Source: REEB426 sp964551975 (GTDB lineage: Bacteria; Actinomycetota; Actinomycetes; S36-B12). From it: a stretch of DNA of 52,984 nucleotides. Position 1 is the stretch's first letter, and every line of letters begins with the position of its first letter. Positions 33,088-40,912 of the stretch are shown piece by piece. Below the pieces are notes generated by a model. The model was not told the DNA's origin, did not search any database, and was given only the letters and a program-made list of their open reading frames with translations. The translations under genes and the position numbers were made by a program. The stretch covers positions 1 through 52,984 of the forward strand of contig CAZKFI010000008.1 of assembly GCA_964551975.1 (NCBI GenBank). Direction: 5' to 3'.

Positions 33088-33507
33088 GTGCTTGAAATCA
33101 GCCAGGCCTTGGTCGACGCCATGGTGGCCCATGCCAAAGCAGACCACCCGGATGAGGCCTGTGGGGTGATTGCTGGGCCTGCTGAGACAGGTGAGCCTTC
33201 CAGGGTTATTCCCATGACCAATGCGTCCCGGTCGCCAACCTTTTACGAGTTCGATTCCGGTGAATTGCTGCGCCTGTATCGGGATCTGGACGAGCGGGAC
33301 GAGGTGCCCATCGTGGTGTACCACTCCCATACGGCCACCGAGGCGTATCCGTCGCGGACGGATATTGCCCTGGCGGCCGAGCCCGAGGCCCACTACGTCC
33401 TGATCTCCACCCGTGAGCACGGGAACGATCCCGGTCCGGTGGAATTACGGTCCTTTCGGATCATTGATGGCGAGGTCACCGAGGAAGAGGTGCAGGTCAC
33501 GCCATGA
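33088..33507 (+). CDS. mec: JAMM/Mov34 metalloprotease, CysO-cysteine hydrolase
   Basis: The 139-residue protein has the zinc-dependent JAMM motif HSHTATEAYPSRTD (His-x-His-x7-Ser-x2-Asp) with the upstream Glu in PDEACGVIAG. In mycobacteria Mec releases cysteine from the CysO-cysteine thiocarboxylate adduct made by CysM. The same three genes lie together here, although a DUF805 gene intervenes before cysO. GTG start at 33088 has a TAGGCT box 5 nt upstream and no ribosome site, so a leaderless mRNA is likely. It diverges from the rhodopsin gene. Confidence 0.9.
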   Translation: MLEISQALVDAMVAHAKADHPDEACGVIAGPAETGEPSRVIPMTNASRSPTFYEFDSGELLRLYRDLDERDEVPIVVYHSHTATEAYPSRTDIALAAEPEAHYVLISTREHGNDPGPVELRSFRIIDGEVTEEEVQVTP

Positions 33508-33605
33508 CGTTGGTTGGGCGGGCAACACCCCAGCCACACTCCGACATTTAGGGCACCGCGGTGCTACCTTCGCCCTCTAAACGGTGGTCAACCGAAGGAG
33601 TCAGG

Positions 33606-33992
33606 ATGACGTTCGGCGAGGCAATGAAATCCGGAGCCACGAACCTGACGAATTTCACGGGGCGGTCGTCTCGCTCCGCCTTCTGGTGGTGGTACCTGCT
33701 GCTGTTCATCCTGTCGATCGTGGCACTCAGTGGGCTTGGCGCTGTACTCGGTGTGTTGGCACGCGGTGACGTGCCGTTTGCGGGTCTGGCCATCTGGTCT
33801 CAGATCGTTGCCGGCATCTTCCAACTCTTGATCATCGGTGTCGGATGCCGTCGGTTGCATGACAGTGGCAAGTCTGGCTGGTTGCAGTTGCTGCTGCTTC
33901 TGCCGCCGATCGGCCTGCTGATCCTGATCATTCTCTGGTTGCTGCCCAGCACCCCAGGTGACAACCAGTTTGGGCCGAAGCCAGCCTCCTAG
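33606..33992 (+). CDS. DUF805 membrane protein
   Basis: The 128-residue protein has the DUF805 layout: an amphipathic start (MTFGEAMKSGATNLTNFTGRS), then SRSAFWWWYLLLFIL helix 1, a second helix, CRRLHDSGKSGWLQLLLLLPPIGL with the conserved R-R-L-H-D-x-G-x-S-G loop, and a last helix ending in PGDNQFGPKP. Function is unknown across the family. GAAGGAG precedes the ATG at 33606. It is an extra gene between mec and cysO compared with the mycobacterial order. A 12-bp palindrome GCACCGCGGTGC sits 42 bp upstream. Confidence 0.92.
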   Translation: MTFGEAMKSGATNLTNFTGRSSRSAFWWWYLLLFILSIVALSGLGAVLGVLARGDVPFAGLAIWSQIVAGIFQLLIIGVGCRRLHDSGKSGWLQLLLLLPPIGLLILIILWLLPSTPGDNQFGPKPAS

Positions 33993-34077
33993 GGAAATCG
34001 CGGCGAAGTGCGGCGAGCTGACCTGCAAACGTTTCGCAGATAGCCGCTGCTCAAGTGTGATCTCGGGCAGTCTGGCC

Positions 34078-34083
34078 TAGATT
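34078..34083 (+). promoter_or_regulatory. -10-like box TAGATT before cysO
   Basis: TAGATT, six bases, then the ATG at 34090. It suggests that cysO-cysM have their own leaderless promoter. Confidence 0.55.
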
Positions 34084-34089
34084 TCTGCC

Positions 34090-34362
34090 ATGGCCGTCGA
34101 CGTACGAGTTCCCACGATCCTGCGACCCCTCACCGGTGGGGAGAAGTCAGTGGCCGCCAGCGGCCCGGACATCGCCGCAGTAATCGCGGACCTCGAGGCG
34201 CAGTATCCCGGCATGGCTGACCGGCTCCTCGATGACAGTGGGCTCCGTCGCTTCATCAATATCTACGTGAACGATGAGGACGTGCGGTTTCTGGATGGCC
34301 TCGCCACCACCGTGCAGGATGGTGACGCGGTGACCATCCTTCCCGCGGTCGCTGGCGGCTAG
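34090..34362 (+). CDS. cysO: MoaD/ThiS-like sulfur carrier CysO
   Basis: The 90-residue ubiquitin-like protein ends in ILPAVAGG, the di-glycine tail that is thiocarboxylated. RPLTGGEKSV and a loop FINIYVNDEDVRFLDG are typical of CysO/MoaD. In mycobacteria CysO-COSH donates sulfide to O-phosphoserine on CysM. The next gene, cysM, begins 4 bp after the stop, and the hydrolase mec lies upstream, so the complete pathway is present. The ATG is preceded by TAGATT six bases away and no ribosome site. Confidence 0.92.
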   Translation: MAVDVRVPTILRPLTGGEKSVAASGPDIAAVIADLEAQYPGMADRLLDDSGLRRFINIYVNDEDVRFLDGLATTVQDGDAVTILPAVAGG

Positions 34363-34366
34363 GCCG

Positions 34367-35314
34367 GTGCGCTTCGACTCCCTGCTCAGTTCTGTTGGGC
34401 ATACCCCCCTCGTTGGGCTTCCTCACCTCTCGCCCAGCCCTACGGTCAGACTCTGGGCCAAACTCGAAGACCGAAACCCCACGGGATCGGTCAAGGACCG
34501 CGCCGCGCTCGCCATGGTCGAACAGGCAGAGCGCGACGGCTTGATCGGTCCCGGTGCCACGTTGCTGGAACCCACGTCGGGAAACACGGGCATCTCCCTG
34601 GCCATGGTCGCCAAGCAACGTGGCTACCGCCTGGTCTGCGTCATGCCAGAGAACACCTCCGTTGAGCGCGCCCAACTGCTGCGCATGTGGGGGGCAGAAA
34701 TCATCTGGTCACCTGCGGCAGGCGGCTCCAATGAAGCCGTGCGAGTGGCCAAGGGCCTTGCTGCCGAGCACCCAGACTGGGTGATGCTCTACCAATACGG
34801 CAACGCCGCCAACGCGCTTGCGCACTATCAGGGCACCGGGCCGGAGATCCTGGCCGACCTACCCACCGTGACGCACTTCGTTGCGGGATTGGGAACCACT
34901 GGCACCCTGATGGGCGCTGGACGTTACCTGCGCGAACATCGTCCGCAGGTGCAGATCATCGCTGCCGAACCGCGCTACGGGGAACTCGTCTACGGACTGC
35001 GGAACCTGGATGAAGGGTTCGTGCCGGAGTTATATGACGAGTCCGTGCTCACATCGCGTTTTTCGGTGGGCCCGGCTGACGCCCTGCGGCGCACGCGTGA
35101 ACTGCTGGAGTACGAAGGCATCTTCGCGGGTGTCTCCACGGGTGCGATCCTGCACGCGGCGCTGGCTGCCGCGACTAAGGCAGAGCGGGCTGGTGAGACC
35201 GCCGATATCGCCTTCATCGTCTGCGATGGCGGCTGGAAGTACCTATCTACAGGCGCCTACGAGGGCAGCCTCGACGATGCCGAGACTGCCCTCGAAGGTC
35301 AACTTTGGGCTTGA
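34367..35314 (+). CDS. cysM: O-phosphoserine/cysteine synthase CysM
   Basis: The 315-residue PLP fold type II enzyme makes cysteine on CysO. PLP lysine is Lys43 in NPTGSVKDRAAL; EPTSGNTGISLAMVA binds the substrate carboxylate; GLGTTGTLMGAGRYL binds the PLP phosphate; the C-terminal IAFIVCDGGWKYLSTGAY is typical of CysM rather than CysK. The mycobacterial orthologue uses O-phosphoserine and the CysO thiocarboxylate; the surrounding genes make the same reaction likely here. GTG start 4 bp after cysO implies one transcript. Confidence 0.94.
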   Translation: MRFDSLLSSVGHTPLVGLPHLSPSPTVRLWAKLEDRNPTGSVKDRAALAMVEQAERDGLIGPGATLLEPTSGNTGISLAMVAKQRGYRLVCVMPENTSVERAQLLRMWGAEIIWSPAAGGSNEAVRVAKGLAAEHPDWVMLYQYGNAANALAHYQGTGPEILADLPTVTHFVAGLGTTGTLMGAGRYLREHRPQVQIIAAEPRYGELVYGLRNLDEGFVPELYDESVLTSRFSVGPADALRRTRELLEYEGIFAGVSTGAILHAALAAATKAERAGETADIAFIVCDGGWKYLSTGAYEGSLDDAETALEGQLWA

Positions 35315-35322
35315 GCTGGGCC

Positions 35323-35742
35323 CTAGGGCAGCTGACTGAACCAGGCTTTGGCCGCGGGACGATTGACGAGCAGTAGGGCAATCAGGCTGAGCAGAATGAT
35401 GCCCCAGCCGTAAGGCAGACGGAACAGGGCGAAGACCAGGTTCAAGATGGCCAGGAAGGTAATGAGCATTCCCGCCGTCGCTGAGCCAGCCAACGTGATG
35501 CGCAACAGCCAGACCAGCATGAGGCCGAAGACCGTTGAGATGAGGCCATTGATGAAGATCAGGAAGCCGGACATCTGCACGGCATTGCCGGTGTGATCCG
35601 TGATCGCGGTGAAGCTCTCAGGGTCCATCGACGCGATCATGAACCAGATTCCGGTGGCTATGTTGAACACGGCCATCACCGCGATGATGGCAGCAAGAAC
35701 TGTCACAGATCCCGGACGCGTGGTTGTTGGGCTATCGGCCAC
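35323..35742 (-). CDS. Four-helix membrane protein (DUF7144-like)
   Basis: About 139 residues with four hydrophobic helices (VTVLAAIIAVMAVFNIATGIW starts the first) and a NRPAAKAWF tail. The GIWFMIAS and helix pattern resemble the DUF7144 group, common in Actinobacteria and of unknown function. AAAGGA stands 6 nt before a GTG at 35742, which is preferred over ATGs at 35748 and 35757 whose spacing to it is wrong. It occupies the place where mycobacteria have a rhomboid-family gene between cysM and murI, but lies on the opposite strand. Confidence 0.65.
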   Translation of the reverse strand: MADSPTTTRPGSVTVLAAIIAVMAVFNIATGIWFMIASMDPESFTAITDHTGNAVQMSGFLIFINGLISTVFGLMLVWLLRITLAGSATAGMLITFLAILNLVFALFRLPYGWGIILLSLIALLLVNRPAAKAWFSQLP

Positions 35743-35771
35743 GTACATTCCTTTCATGGCGCGGTACTGCC

Positions 35772-35777
35772 TAGGCT
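35772..35777 (+). promoter_or_regulatory. -10-like box TAGGCT before murI
   Basis: TAGGCT, six bases, ATG at 35784. No Shine-Dalgarno sequence is present. Confidence 0.55.
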
Positions 35778-35783
35778 GACCGC

Positions 35784-36602
35784 ATGAGTGGGCCGAAGCG
35801 TGATGCGCCAATCGGCATCATGGACTCCGGCGTGGGTGGTCTGACCGTAGCGCGCGCAATCCTTGATCAACTGCCGGGGGAGTCCATTCACTATGTGGGT
35901 GACACCGCACGTGGACCCTACGGCCCACGACCGCTGGCTGAGGTGCGCCAATTCTCACTGGAAATCATGGATCAACTCGTTGCCGATGGCGTGAAATTGC
36001 TCGTCATCGCCTGCAACTCAGCCAGTGCGGCGACCCTGCGTGATGCTCGGGAGCGCTACCCGGTACCGGTGGTCGAGGTCGTGCATCCCGCGGTGCGACG
36101 TGCGGCAGCGGCAACGCGTAATCGACGCATCGGGGTTATTGGCACCACGATGACCATCACCTCGGGTGCCTACCAGGATGCTTTCGCTGCGGCCCCGAAT
36201 CTGGAGGTGGTGAGCATCGCCTGCCCGCGGTTCGTGGAATTCGTGGAGGCCGGGGTCACTTCCGGTCCCGAACTACTGGCCGCTGCTCGGGAGTACCTGG
36301 AACCCATGCACCAAGCTCGGGTAGACACACTGGTGTTGGGCTGCACGCACTACCCACTGCTTACCGGTGTCATCGCGTATGTGATGGGTGATGAGGTCAC
36401 CTTGGTCTCCAGTGCAGAGGAGACCGCCAAGGACGTTTACCGCACGCTGACCGCTGCGGATCTCCTGATGCCTGCAACTGCGGCCGCACCGAGTCATGTG
36501 TTTTCGGCGACTGGGGATCCGCGCAACTTTGAGCGGCTGGGTCGACGATTCCTTGGTCCCGAGGTAACGGCCGTGACAGCTTTTATGCTGCCCGGTGCCT
36601 GA
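35784..36602 (+). CDS. murI: Glutamate racemase
   Basis: The 272-residue cofactor-independent racemase supplies D-glutamate for peptidoglycan. The two catalytic cysteines are Cys77 in VIACNSASA and the one in LGCTHYPLL at about 188. GIMDSGVGGLTVARA with Asp14 and GDTARGPYGPRP are conserved substrate contacts. Its position after cysM and before rph is as in mycobacteria. A TAGGCT box sits six bases before the ATG, so it probably has its own leaderless transcript, which may continue into rph and rdgB. Confidence 0.96.
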   Translation: MSGPKRDAPIGIMDSGVGGLTVARAILDQLPGESIHYVGDTARGPYGPRPLAEVRQFSLEIMDQLVADGVKLLVIACNSASAATLRDARERYPVPVVEVVHPAVRRAAAATRNRRIGVIGTTMTITSGAYQDAFAAAPNLEVVSIACPRFVEFVEAGVTSGPELLAAAREYLEPMHQARVDTLVLGCTHYPLLTGVIAYVMGDEVTLVSSAEETAKDVYRTLTAADLLMPATAAAPSHVFSATGDPRNFERLGRRFLGPEVTAVTAFMLPGA

Positions 36603-36628
36603 TTCCGTGACCGGCTGATGTCGGCCAC

Positions 36629-36634
36629 TAGAGT
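36629..36634 (+). promoter_or_regulatory. -10-like box TAGAGT before rph
   Basis: TAGAGT, seven bases, ATG at 36642. This supports 36642 rather than a frame extension to 36618. Confidence 0.5.
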
Positions 36635-36641
36635 CCCAACC

Positions 36642-37400
36642 ATGTCATCGGTCCAGCAGGGCGCATCTGGTGCAGTGCGAAGTGACGGTCGCGCGGCCGA
36701 TCAATTGCGCCCCGTCACGTTTGAGCGTGGCTGGCTTGATCAGGCAGAGGGATCGGTGCTCGTGTCGTTTGGACGCACCCGCGTGCTGTGTGTGGCGTCG
36801 TTCACCGAGGGTGTGCCGCGCTGGCTGAAGGGATCTGGCCGGGGTTGGGTAACGGCGGAGTATGCGATGTTGCCGAGGTCAACGAATACCCGTTCCGATC
36901 GGGAGTCGGTCAAAGGCAGACTCGGTGGTCGCACTCAGGAGATCTCTCGACTGGTGGGCCGCAGCCTTCGTGCGGTTATCGACTTCGACGTCCTCGGTGA
37001 GAACACCATCGTGTTGGACTGCGATGTCCTGCAAGCCGATGGGGGCACGCGCACTGCTGCGATCACCGGTGCCTACGTGGCCTTGGCGGATGCAGTGACC
37101 TGGGCACAGGGCACCGGTCTGATCGGCGCATCGCCATTGCGTGGGTCGGTGGCGGCGGTGAGCGTTGGGATCGTGCAAGGCGAGCCTCGCCTCGACCTGC
37201 ACTACGACGATGACGTGCAGGCGGATACCGACATGAATATCGTGATGACCGGGGCGGGCCAATACGTTGAGGTGCAGGGTACTGCCGAAGGTGAGCCCTT
37301 CGATCGAGCGCTCTTGGATCAACTCCTCGCCCTTGGGGCTCAGGGCTGCGCGGAGCTGACTCGCCTCCAGCAGGCAGCGCTCAGCAAAGCCCAGTCGTGA
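36642..37400 (+). CDS. rph: Ribonuclease PH
   Basis: The 252-residue phosphorolytic exoribonuclease trims tRNA 3' ends. SDGRAADQLRPV opens the conserved core, then LVSFGRTRVLCVASF, GWVTAEYAMLPRST, GGRTQEISRLVGRSLRAV with phosphate-binding Arg, and DADMNIVMTG-like ADTDMNIVMTG at the active site. The ATG at 36642 is favoured because a TAGAGT box lies 7 nt before it. The GTGA overlap with rdgB means coupled translation. The trio murI-rph-rdgB matches the mycobacterial order. Confidence 0.95.
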   Translation: MSSVQQGASGAVRSDGRAADQLRPVTFERGWLDQAEGSVLVSFGRTRVLCVASFTEGVPRWLKGSGRGWVTAEYAMLPRSTNTRSDRESVKGRLGGRTQEISRLVGRSLRAVIDFDVLGENTIVLDCDVLQADGGTRTAAITGAYVALADAVTWAQGTGLIGASPLRGSVAAVSVGIVQGEPRLDLHYDDDVQADTDMNIVMTGAGQYVEVQGTAEGEPFDRALLDQLLALGAQGCAELTRLQQAALSKAQS

Positions 37401-38044
37401 CAGTGCGTCTGGTCCTGGCGACGCGAAACGAACACAAGGTTGACGAGGTTCGTCGGATCTTGGCGCAGTCTCAGCAGGGTGCGGACATCACCTTCGAGGT
37501 CATTCCGGCAACGCAGTTCGCTGATGCCCCAGAGGTCGTCGAGGATGGGGCGACGTTCGCCGCGAACGCGGCACTGAAGGCAGTGGCCTTGGCACAGATC
37601 ACCGGTCTCCCGGCCATCGCGGATGATTCGGGCCTGTGTGTCGACGCGCTCAATGGCATGCCCGGCATCCTTTCGGCCCGATGGAGTGGTCGGCAGAGTG
37701 ACCCAGGCCGGGACCTAGCCAACCTTGAGTTGGTACTTGCGCAGACTGCAGATGTCCCAGGTCCCCGACGTGGAGCCTCGTTCCACTGCGCTGTTGCCCT
37801 GGCCTTGCCCGACGGTCAGGTCAGAGTTGTAGAAGGTCGAGTTGACGGACGACTCGTTTCCGAGCCCCGCGGTCAGCACGGCTTCGGATACGACCCGATC
37901 TTCCAGCCCGATGGCAGTGACAAGACCACGGCGGAACTTTCCGCCGCCGAAAAAGACGCGATCAGCCACCGCGGGCGCGCACTGCGCGCGCTGGTTCCCG
38001 TGCTCGTTGAAGTGCTCGGCCCAGAAGTACCCGGTCAGACCTAG
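37397..38044 (+). CDS. rdgB: Non-canonical purine NTP pyrophosphatase
   Basis: The 215-residue HAM1/RdgB enzyme hydrolyses dITP, ITP and XTP and keeps them out of nucleic acids. Motifs are LATRNEHKVDEV (nucleotide phosphate binding), FAANAALKAVA, IADDSGLCVDAL with catalytic Asp residues, HGFGYDPIF and ISHRGRALRAL. Its GTG start overlaps the rph stop by four bases as GTGA. An insertion around QQGADITFE makes it slightly longer than E. coli RdgB (197). It ends 8 bp before a convergent secreted-protein gene. Confidence 0.95.
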   Translation: MTVRLVLATRNEHKVDEVRRILAQSQQGADITFEVIPATQFADAPEVVEDGATFAANAALKAVALAQITGLPAIADDSGLCVDALNGMPGILSARWSGRQSDPGRDLANLELVLAQTADVPGPRRGASFHCAVALALPDGQVRVVEGRVDGRLVSEPRGQHGFGYDPIFQPDGSDKTTAELSAAEKDAISHRGRALRALVPVLVEVLGPEVPGQT

Positions 38045-38051
38045 TGGCAGT

Positions 38052-38858
38052 TCACGGCGAGCCGCGACGGAAACCTGGGAGTGTCGCCAGTCGCGGCAGG
38101 GTCGGCACGCGTCCCACCTGCAGTTGGGCCGTCGACTCGGCAAAGTTGCGCGCCTGACCAGTGTTCGCGAGTGCATCAGCAGTCAAGCTCGTCACCGCAA
38201 GACCTCCTGCAGCATCGCGGGTGTAGTCGCGCCACTGGCCCGGCCAGTACAGACCAAGTGAAAGACCAGCGGGTGGACGAAAACCCGGTTCTGCGGTGTA
38301 GTCCACGAACCAGGACTGCGCCGGCGCCTGGCTGATCTGCGCGGAAGGCAGCAGTTGCGCGGCCACGGTGGTGCCATCAACGTCACCCGCGCCACGTTTC
38401 GTGCAGTTCCACTTGGCCTTGCGATCGGCCGCGACCACCGCCGCATTGGGCGGGGTGAGCAGTGACCATGCGCCCTTCCGTGTCGTGGAAATGCTGCGGG
38501 TGCAGCGGTGGCTCACATCGAGGTAGGTCACCCGGGCCGGCGGCTGATCCGCATGAGGTTTGCCGGCCGGGACTGTGACGGTGCGGGTGATACCTCCTTG
38601 AGTTGCGAAGGCGCTGCGCACTCCGGGCAGGACTCCGTCGGTGCGCACGGTCAGGCGCAGGGTGAAGGGTTGCGCTAGCAACGCCGCCATCTGCTGCTCA
38701 ATGCCGGCCACACGCTCACTAGCGAGCAGCTCTTCGCGATTGCCGGGAAAGGGAGCGTCGCAATCCACGAAGGTGCAGGCAGCACTCACGCTCGGTGCGA
38801 GCGGACCGATGACCGCGGCCGCTACAGCAACGCCGCACAACCAGGAGACCTTGCGCAC
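38052..38858 (-). CDS. Secreted protein of unknown function
   Basis: The 268-residue protein has a clear signal peptide (LCGVAVAAAVIGPLAPSVSA) followed by ACTFVDCDAPFPGN with two early cysteines. The mature part is beta-rich and contains two more cysteines (HRCT and WNCT), so two disulfides are possible. I recognise no catalytic motif or known family. WFVDYTAEPGFRPPAG and SLGLYWPGQW are the most distinctive segments for a homology search. GTG start at 38858; GACAAT lies 5 nt upstream as a possible -10. It converges with rdgB and diverges from tRNA-Leu. Confidence 0.7.
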   Translation of the reverse strand: MRKVSWLCGVAVAAAVIGPLAPSVSAACTFVDCDAPFPGNREELLASERVAGIEQQMAALLAQPFTLRLTVRTDGVLPGVRSAFATQGGITRTVTVPAGKPHADQPPARVTYLDVSHRCTRSISTTRKGAWSLLTPPNAAVVAADRKAKWNCTKRGAGDVDGTTVAAQLLPSAQISQAPAQSWFVDYTAEPGFRPPAGLSLGLYWPGQWRDYTRDAAGGLAVTSLTADALANTGQARNFAESTAQLQVGRVPTLPRLATLPGFRRGSP

Positions 38859-38919
38859 GCCTCATTGTCTCTACTCTTCGCGGCAGGTGCTTCAGGAGGC
38901 ACGTAGAGTTTGCCCACAC

Positions 38920-39001
38920 GCGGAAGTGGTGGAATTGGCAGACACGCTGCGCTTAGGACGCAGTGCCTTCGGGTATGCGGGTTCGAGTCCCGCCTTCCGC
39001 A
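38920..39001 (+). tRNA. tRNA-Leu (TAG)
   Basis: Acceptor GCGGAAG pairs with CTTCCGC at 38994-39000, discriminator A at 39001. The anticodon arm is CTGCG-CTTAGGA-CGCAG, giving TAG. A long variable arm (TGCCTTCGGGTA) marks a class II tRNA. CCA is not encoded. Confidence 0.95.
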
Positions 39002-39040
39002 CCCCATTGCGACGAAGGGACTATCGACCCAAATTCGCAC

Positions 39041-39080
39041 TTGCATAAAGTTTGCAATAAGGCAGTGGACGCCCTATCGT
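39041..39080 (+). promoter_or_regulatory. Promoter of the metal ABC operon with overlapping palindrome
   Basis: TTGCAA (39052-39057) and TATCGT (39075-39080) are a sigma-70-like pair with a 17-nt spacer; the GTG start follows six bases later. TTGCA (39041-39045) and TGCAA (39053-39057) form an inverted repeat with a 7-nt spacer covering the -35 box, a candidate Zn/Mn repressor site. It does not match the Zur or MntR consensus that I know. Confidence 0.6.
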
Positions 39081-39086
39081 GCTGGG

Positions 39087-40130
39087 GTGACCAATTCGCC
39101 GTCCCCGGCTCGCGGGAGCCGACGAGCACTGCCTACCCTGCTGGCCACCCTGAGCGTCCTGGCTGGAGCTATAGGACTTGCGGCCTGCAGTAGCAGCACG
39201 TCTACCCAAGAGTCGCCGAGCACCGGTCTGCTGGTCGCCACGACCGTGTCACCGATCACGTCGATTGCCGCCGCCATCGGTGGCGACCGGGTGTCCATCG
39301 AGGGGATCGTGCCCGAAGGGACGAACTCCCACACCTTCGAACCGGAGCCTCAGGTCGCCAGGTTGCTCAGTGAGGCAGACATCATCTTCGTGAATGGCCT
39401 GAAGCTCGAAGACCCGACCCTGGAACTGGCCGAGGCCAATAAGAAGCCAGATGCGGCCATCATCGAACTCGGCACCACGGTTCTGCCGGAATCGGACTAC
39501 ATCTTTGATTTCAGTTTCCCCAAGGAGGAAGGGAAGCCAAATCCACATCTGTGGACCGATCCCACCTACGCCATCAAGTACGCGGCGCTGATCCGTGACG
39601 TACTCAGTGAACGCGATCCCGACAACGCGGAGACCTACGCCCAGAACTACGTTGCGTTCGAGAAGCAGGCCACGGCACTGGCCGATGCGGTGCGTGCTGA
39701 TCAGGTGACGGTGCCTGCAGGCAATCTCGAACTGCTCACGTACCACGATGCCTACGCCTACTTCGCAAAGACCTTCGGTTGGACTGTTGTCGGTGCTGTG
39801 CAGCCGAAGAATTTTTCAGACCCGGCACCCGCTGAAGTTGCGGCCCTCATCGAGCAGGTCAAGGCGCAGGGTGTGAAGACAATCTTCGGCTCTGAAGTCT
39901 TCCCATCCAAGGTGCTTGAGGAGATTGGTAGAGCCACTGGCGCACGCTACGAAGACACATTGCGCGATGACGACCTGCCCGGAGCCCCGGGCGAGCCCGA
40001 GCATTCCTGGCTGGGATTAATGCGCGGCAACTACATGACGATGATTCAGGGGCTCGGCGGTACCACCGCGAATCTGGAGAAGGTCGACACGACTCCAGCC
40101 GTTCCCGATCGGGCGATCTACCCGCAATGA
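39087..40130 (+). CDS. Zinc/manganese ABC transporter substrate-binding lipoprotein
   Basis: About 347 residues from the GTG at 39087. The signal ends in a lipobox (GLAAC, Cys34). The cluster A-I metal-binding protein has the expected ligands: His in TNSHTFEPEP, His in PNPHLWTDPTYA, His in TYHDAYAYFA and an acidic residue in FGSEVFPS. It captures Zn or Mn outside the membrane for the adjoining ATPase and permease. The upstream frame is open to the tRNA-Leu but the start is set by TATCGT six bases before. The stop overlaps the ATPase ATG by 4 bp. Confidence 0.93.
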   Translation: MTNSPSPARGSRRALPTLLATLSVLAGAIGLAACSSSTSTQESPSTGLLVATTVSPITSIAAAIGGDRVSIEGIVPEGTNSHTFEPEPQVARLLSEADIIFVNGLKLEDPTLELAEANKKPDAAIIELGTTVLPESDYIFDFSFPKEEGKPNPHLWTDPTYAIKYAALIRDVLSERDPDNAETYAQNYVAFEKQATALADAVRADQVTVPAGNLELLTYHDAYAYFAKTFGWTVVGAVQPKNFSDPAPAEVAALIEQVKAQGVKTIFGSEVFPSKVLEEIGRATGARYEDTLRDDDLPGAPGEPEHSWLGLMRGNYMTMIQGLGGTTANLEKVDTTPAVPDRAIYPQ

Positions 40131-40912
40131 CCGGGACCGGAGTCGGGCCTGAACTTGTCCGCATGAGCGACGTGTCGGCCCGCTACGGTCACCACGTCGT
40201 CCTACAGGACGTCTCGTTCCATGTGCACGAGGACCAGTTCACGGCCGTGGTCGGGCCCTCGGGAGCTGGCAAGACCACGCTGCTTCGACTCATCCTCGGC
40301 ACGCTCAAGCCCGTCAGTGGCCGCGTGACCACCACCGCAGGGCTGCGAACCTCCTACGTCCCGCAACTGGAGACCGTGAACTGGAATTTCCCGCTGACGG
40401 TCTTCGAGTGCGTGCTTATGTCGCGCACCGCGAAACGCCTGCTTCCCTGGCCAAGTCGTGAGGAGCGACTGCGTGTCCAGGCTGTCCTGGAGCGCCTGGG
40501 CATCGCGGAGCTCGCCACGCGACATATACGGGAATTGTCCGGCGGCCAGCAGCAGCGCATGTTCCTCGCGCGCGCCCTCCTACGTGACCCGCAGCTGCTC
40601 CTACTTGACGAGCCCACAAGCGGTGTTGACGTATCCACCCGACACGACGTCCTGCACCTGCTCGCCGACCTGCACGAGGACGGTGTTGCCATCGTCTTGA
40701 CCACGCACGATCTCAATGGAATGGCTGCGCATCTACCGCACATCGTCTGTGTGAACGGGCGAATCATCGCCGATGGCACACCAGCTCAGGTCATCACACC
40801 AGCAGTCCTGGAACGTACCTTTGGCGCGCGCATGGAGGTGCTTGAGCACCTTGGGATGCGCGTGGTCGTGGACGAGACTCCCAGCTTGCAGGTCGTAAGA
40901 GGAGTTCAGTGA
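40127..40912 (+). CDS. Metal ABC transporter ATP-binding protein
   Basis: The 261-residue ATPase has Walker A GPSGAGKTTLL, signature LSGGQQQRMFLARALL, Walker B LLLLDEPTSGVD and the H-loop TTHDLNGM. The Q-loop is YVPQLETVNWNFPLT, whose VNWNFP is typical of Mn/Zn (TroB/ZnuC-type) ATPases. It powers uptake through the permease encoded next. ATGA overlap with the binding-protein gene and a one-base overlap with the permease make a single operon. Confidence 0.95.
   Translation: MTGTGVGPELVRMSDVSARYGHHVVLQDVSFHVHEDQFTAVVGPSGAGKTTLLRLILGTLKPVSGRVTTTAGLRTSYVPQLETVNWNFPLTVFECVLMSRTAKRLLPWPSREERLRVQAVLERLGIAELATRHIRELSGGQQQRMFLARALLRDPQLLLLDEPTSGVDVSTRHDVLHLLADLHEDGVAIVLTTHDLNGMAAHLPHIVCVNGRIIADGTPAQVITPAVLERTFGARMEVLEHLGMRVVVDETPSLQVVRGVQ

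Noticed and set aside
33553..33564. 12-bp palindrome GCACCGCGGTGC before the DUF805 gene
   Set aside because: Short GC palindromes are expected by chance in such DNA, and no second copy or matching regulator is seen.
35315..35335. GCTG...CAGC hairpin after cysM as a terminator
   Set aside because: The pairing is only four base pairs with an awkward interior, too weak to support.
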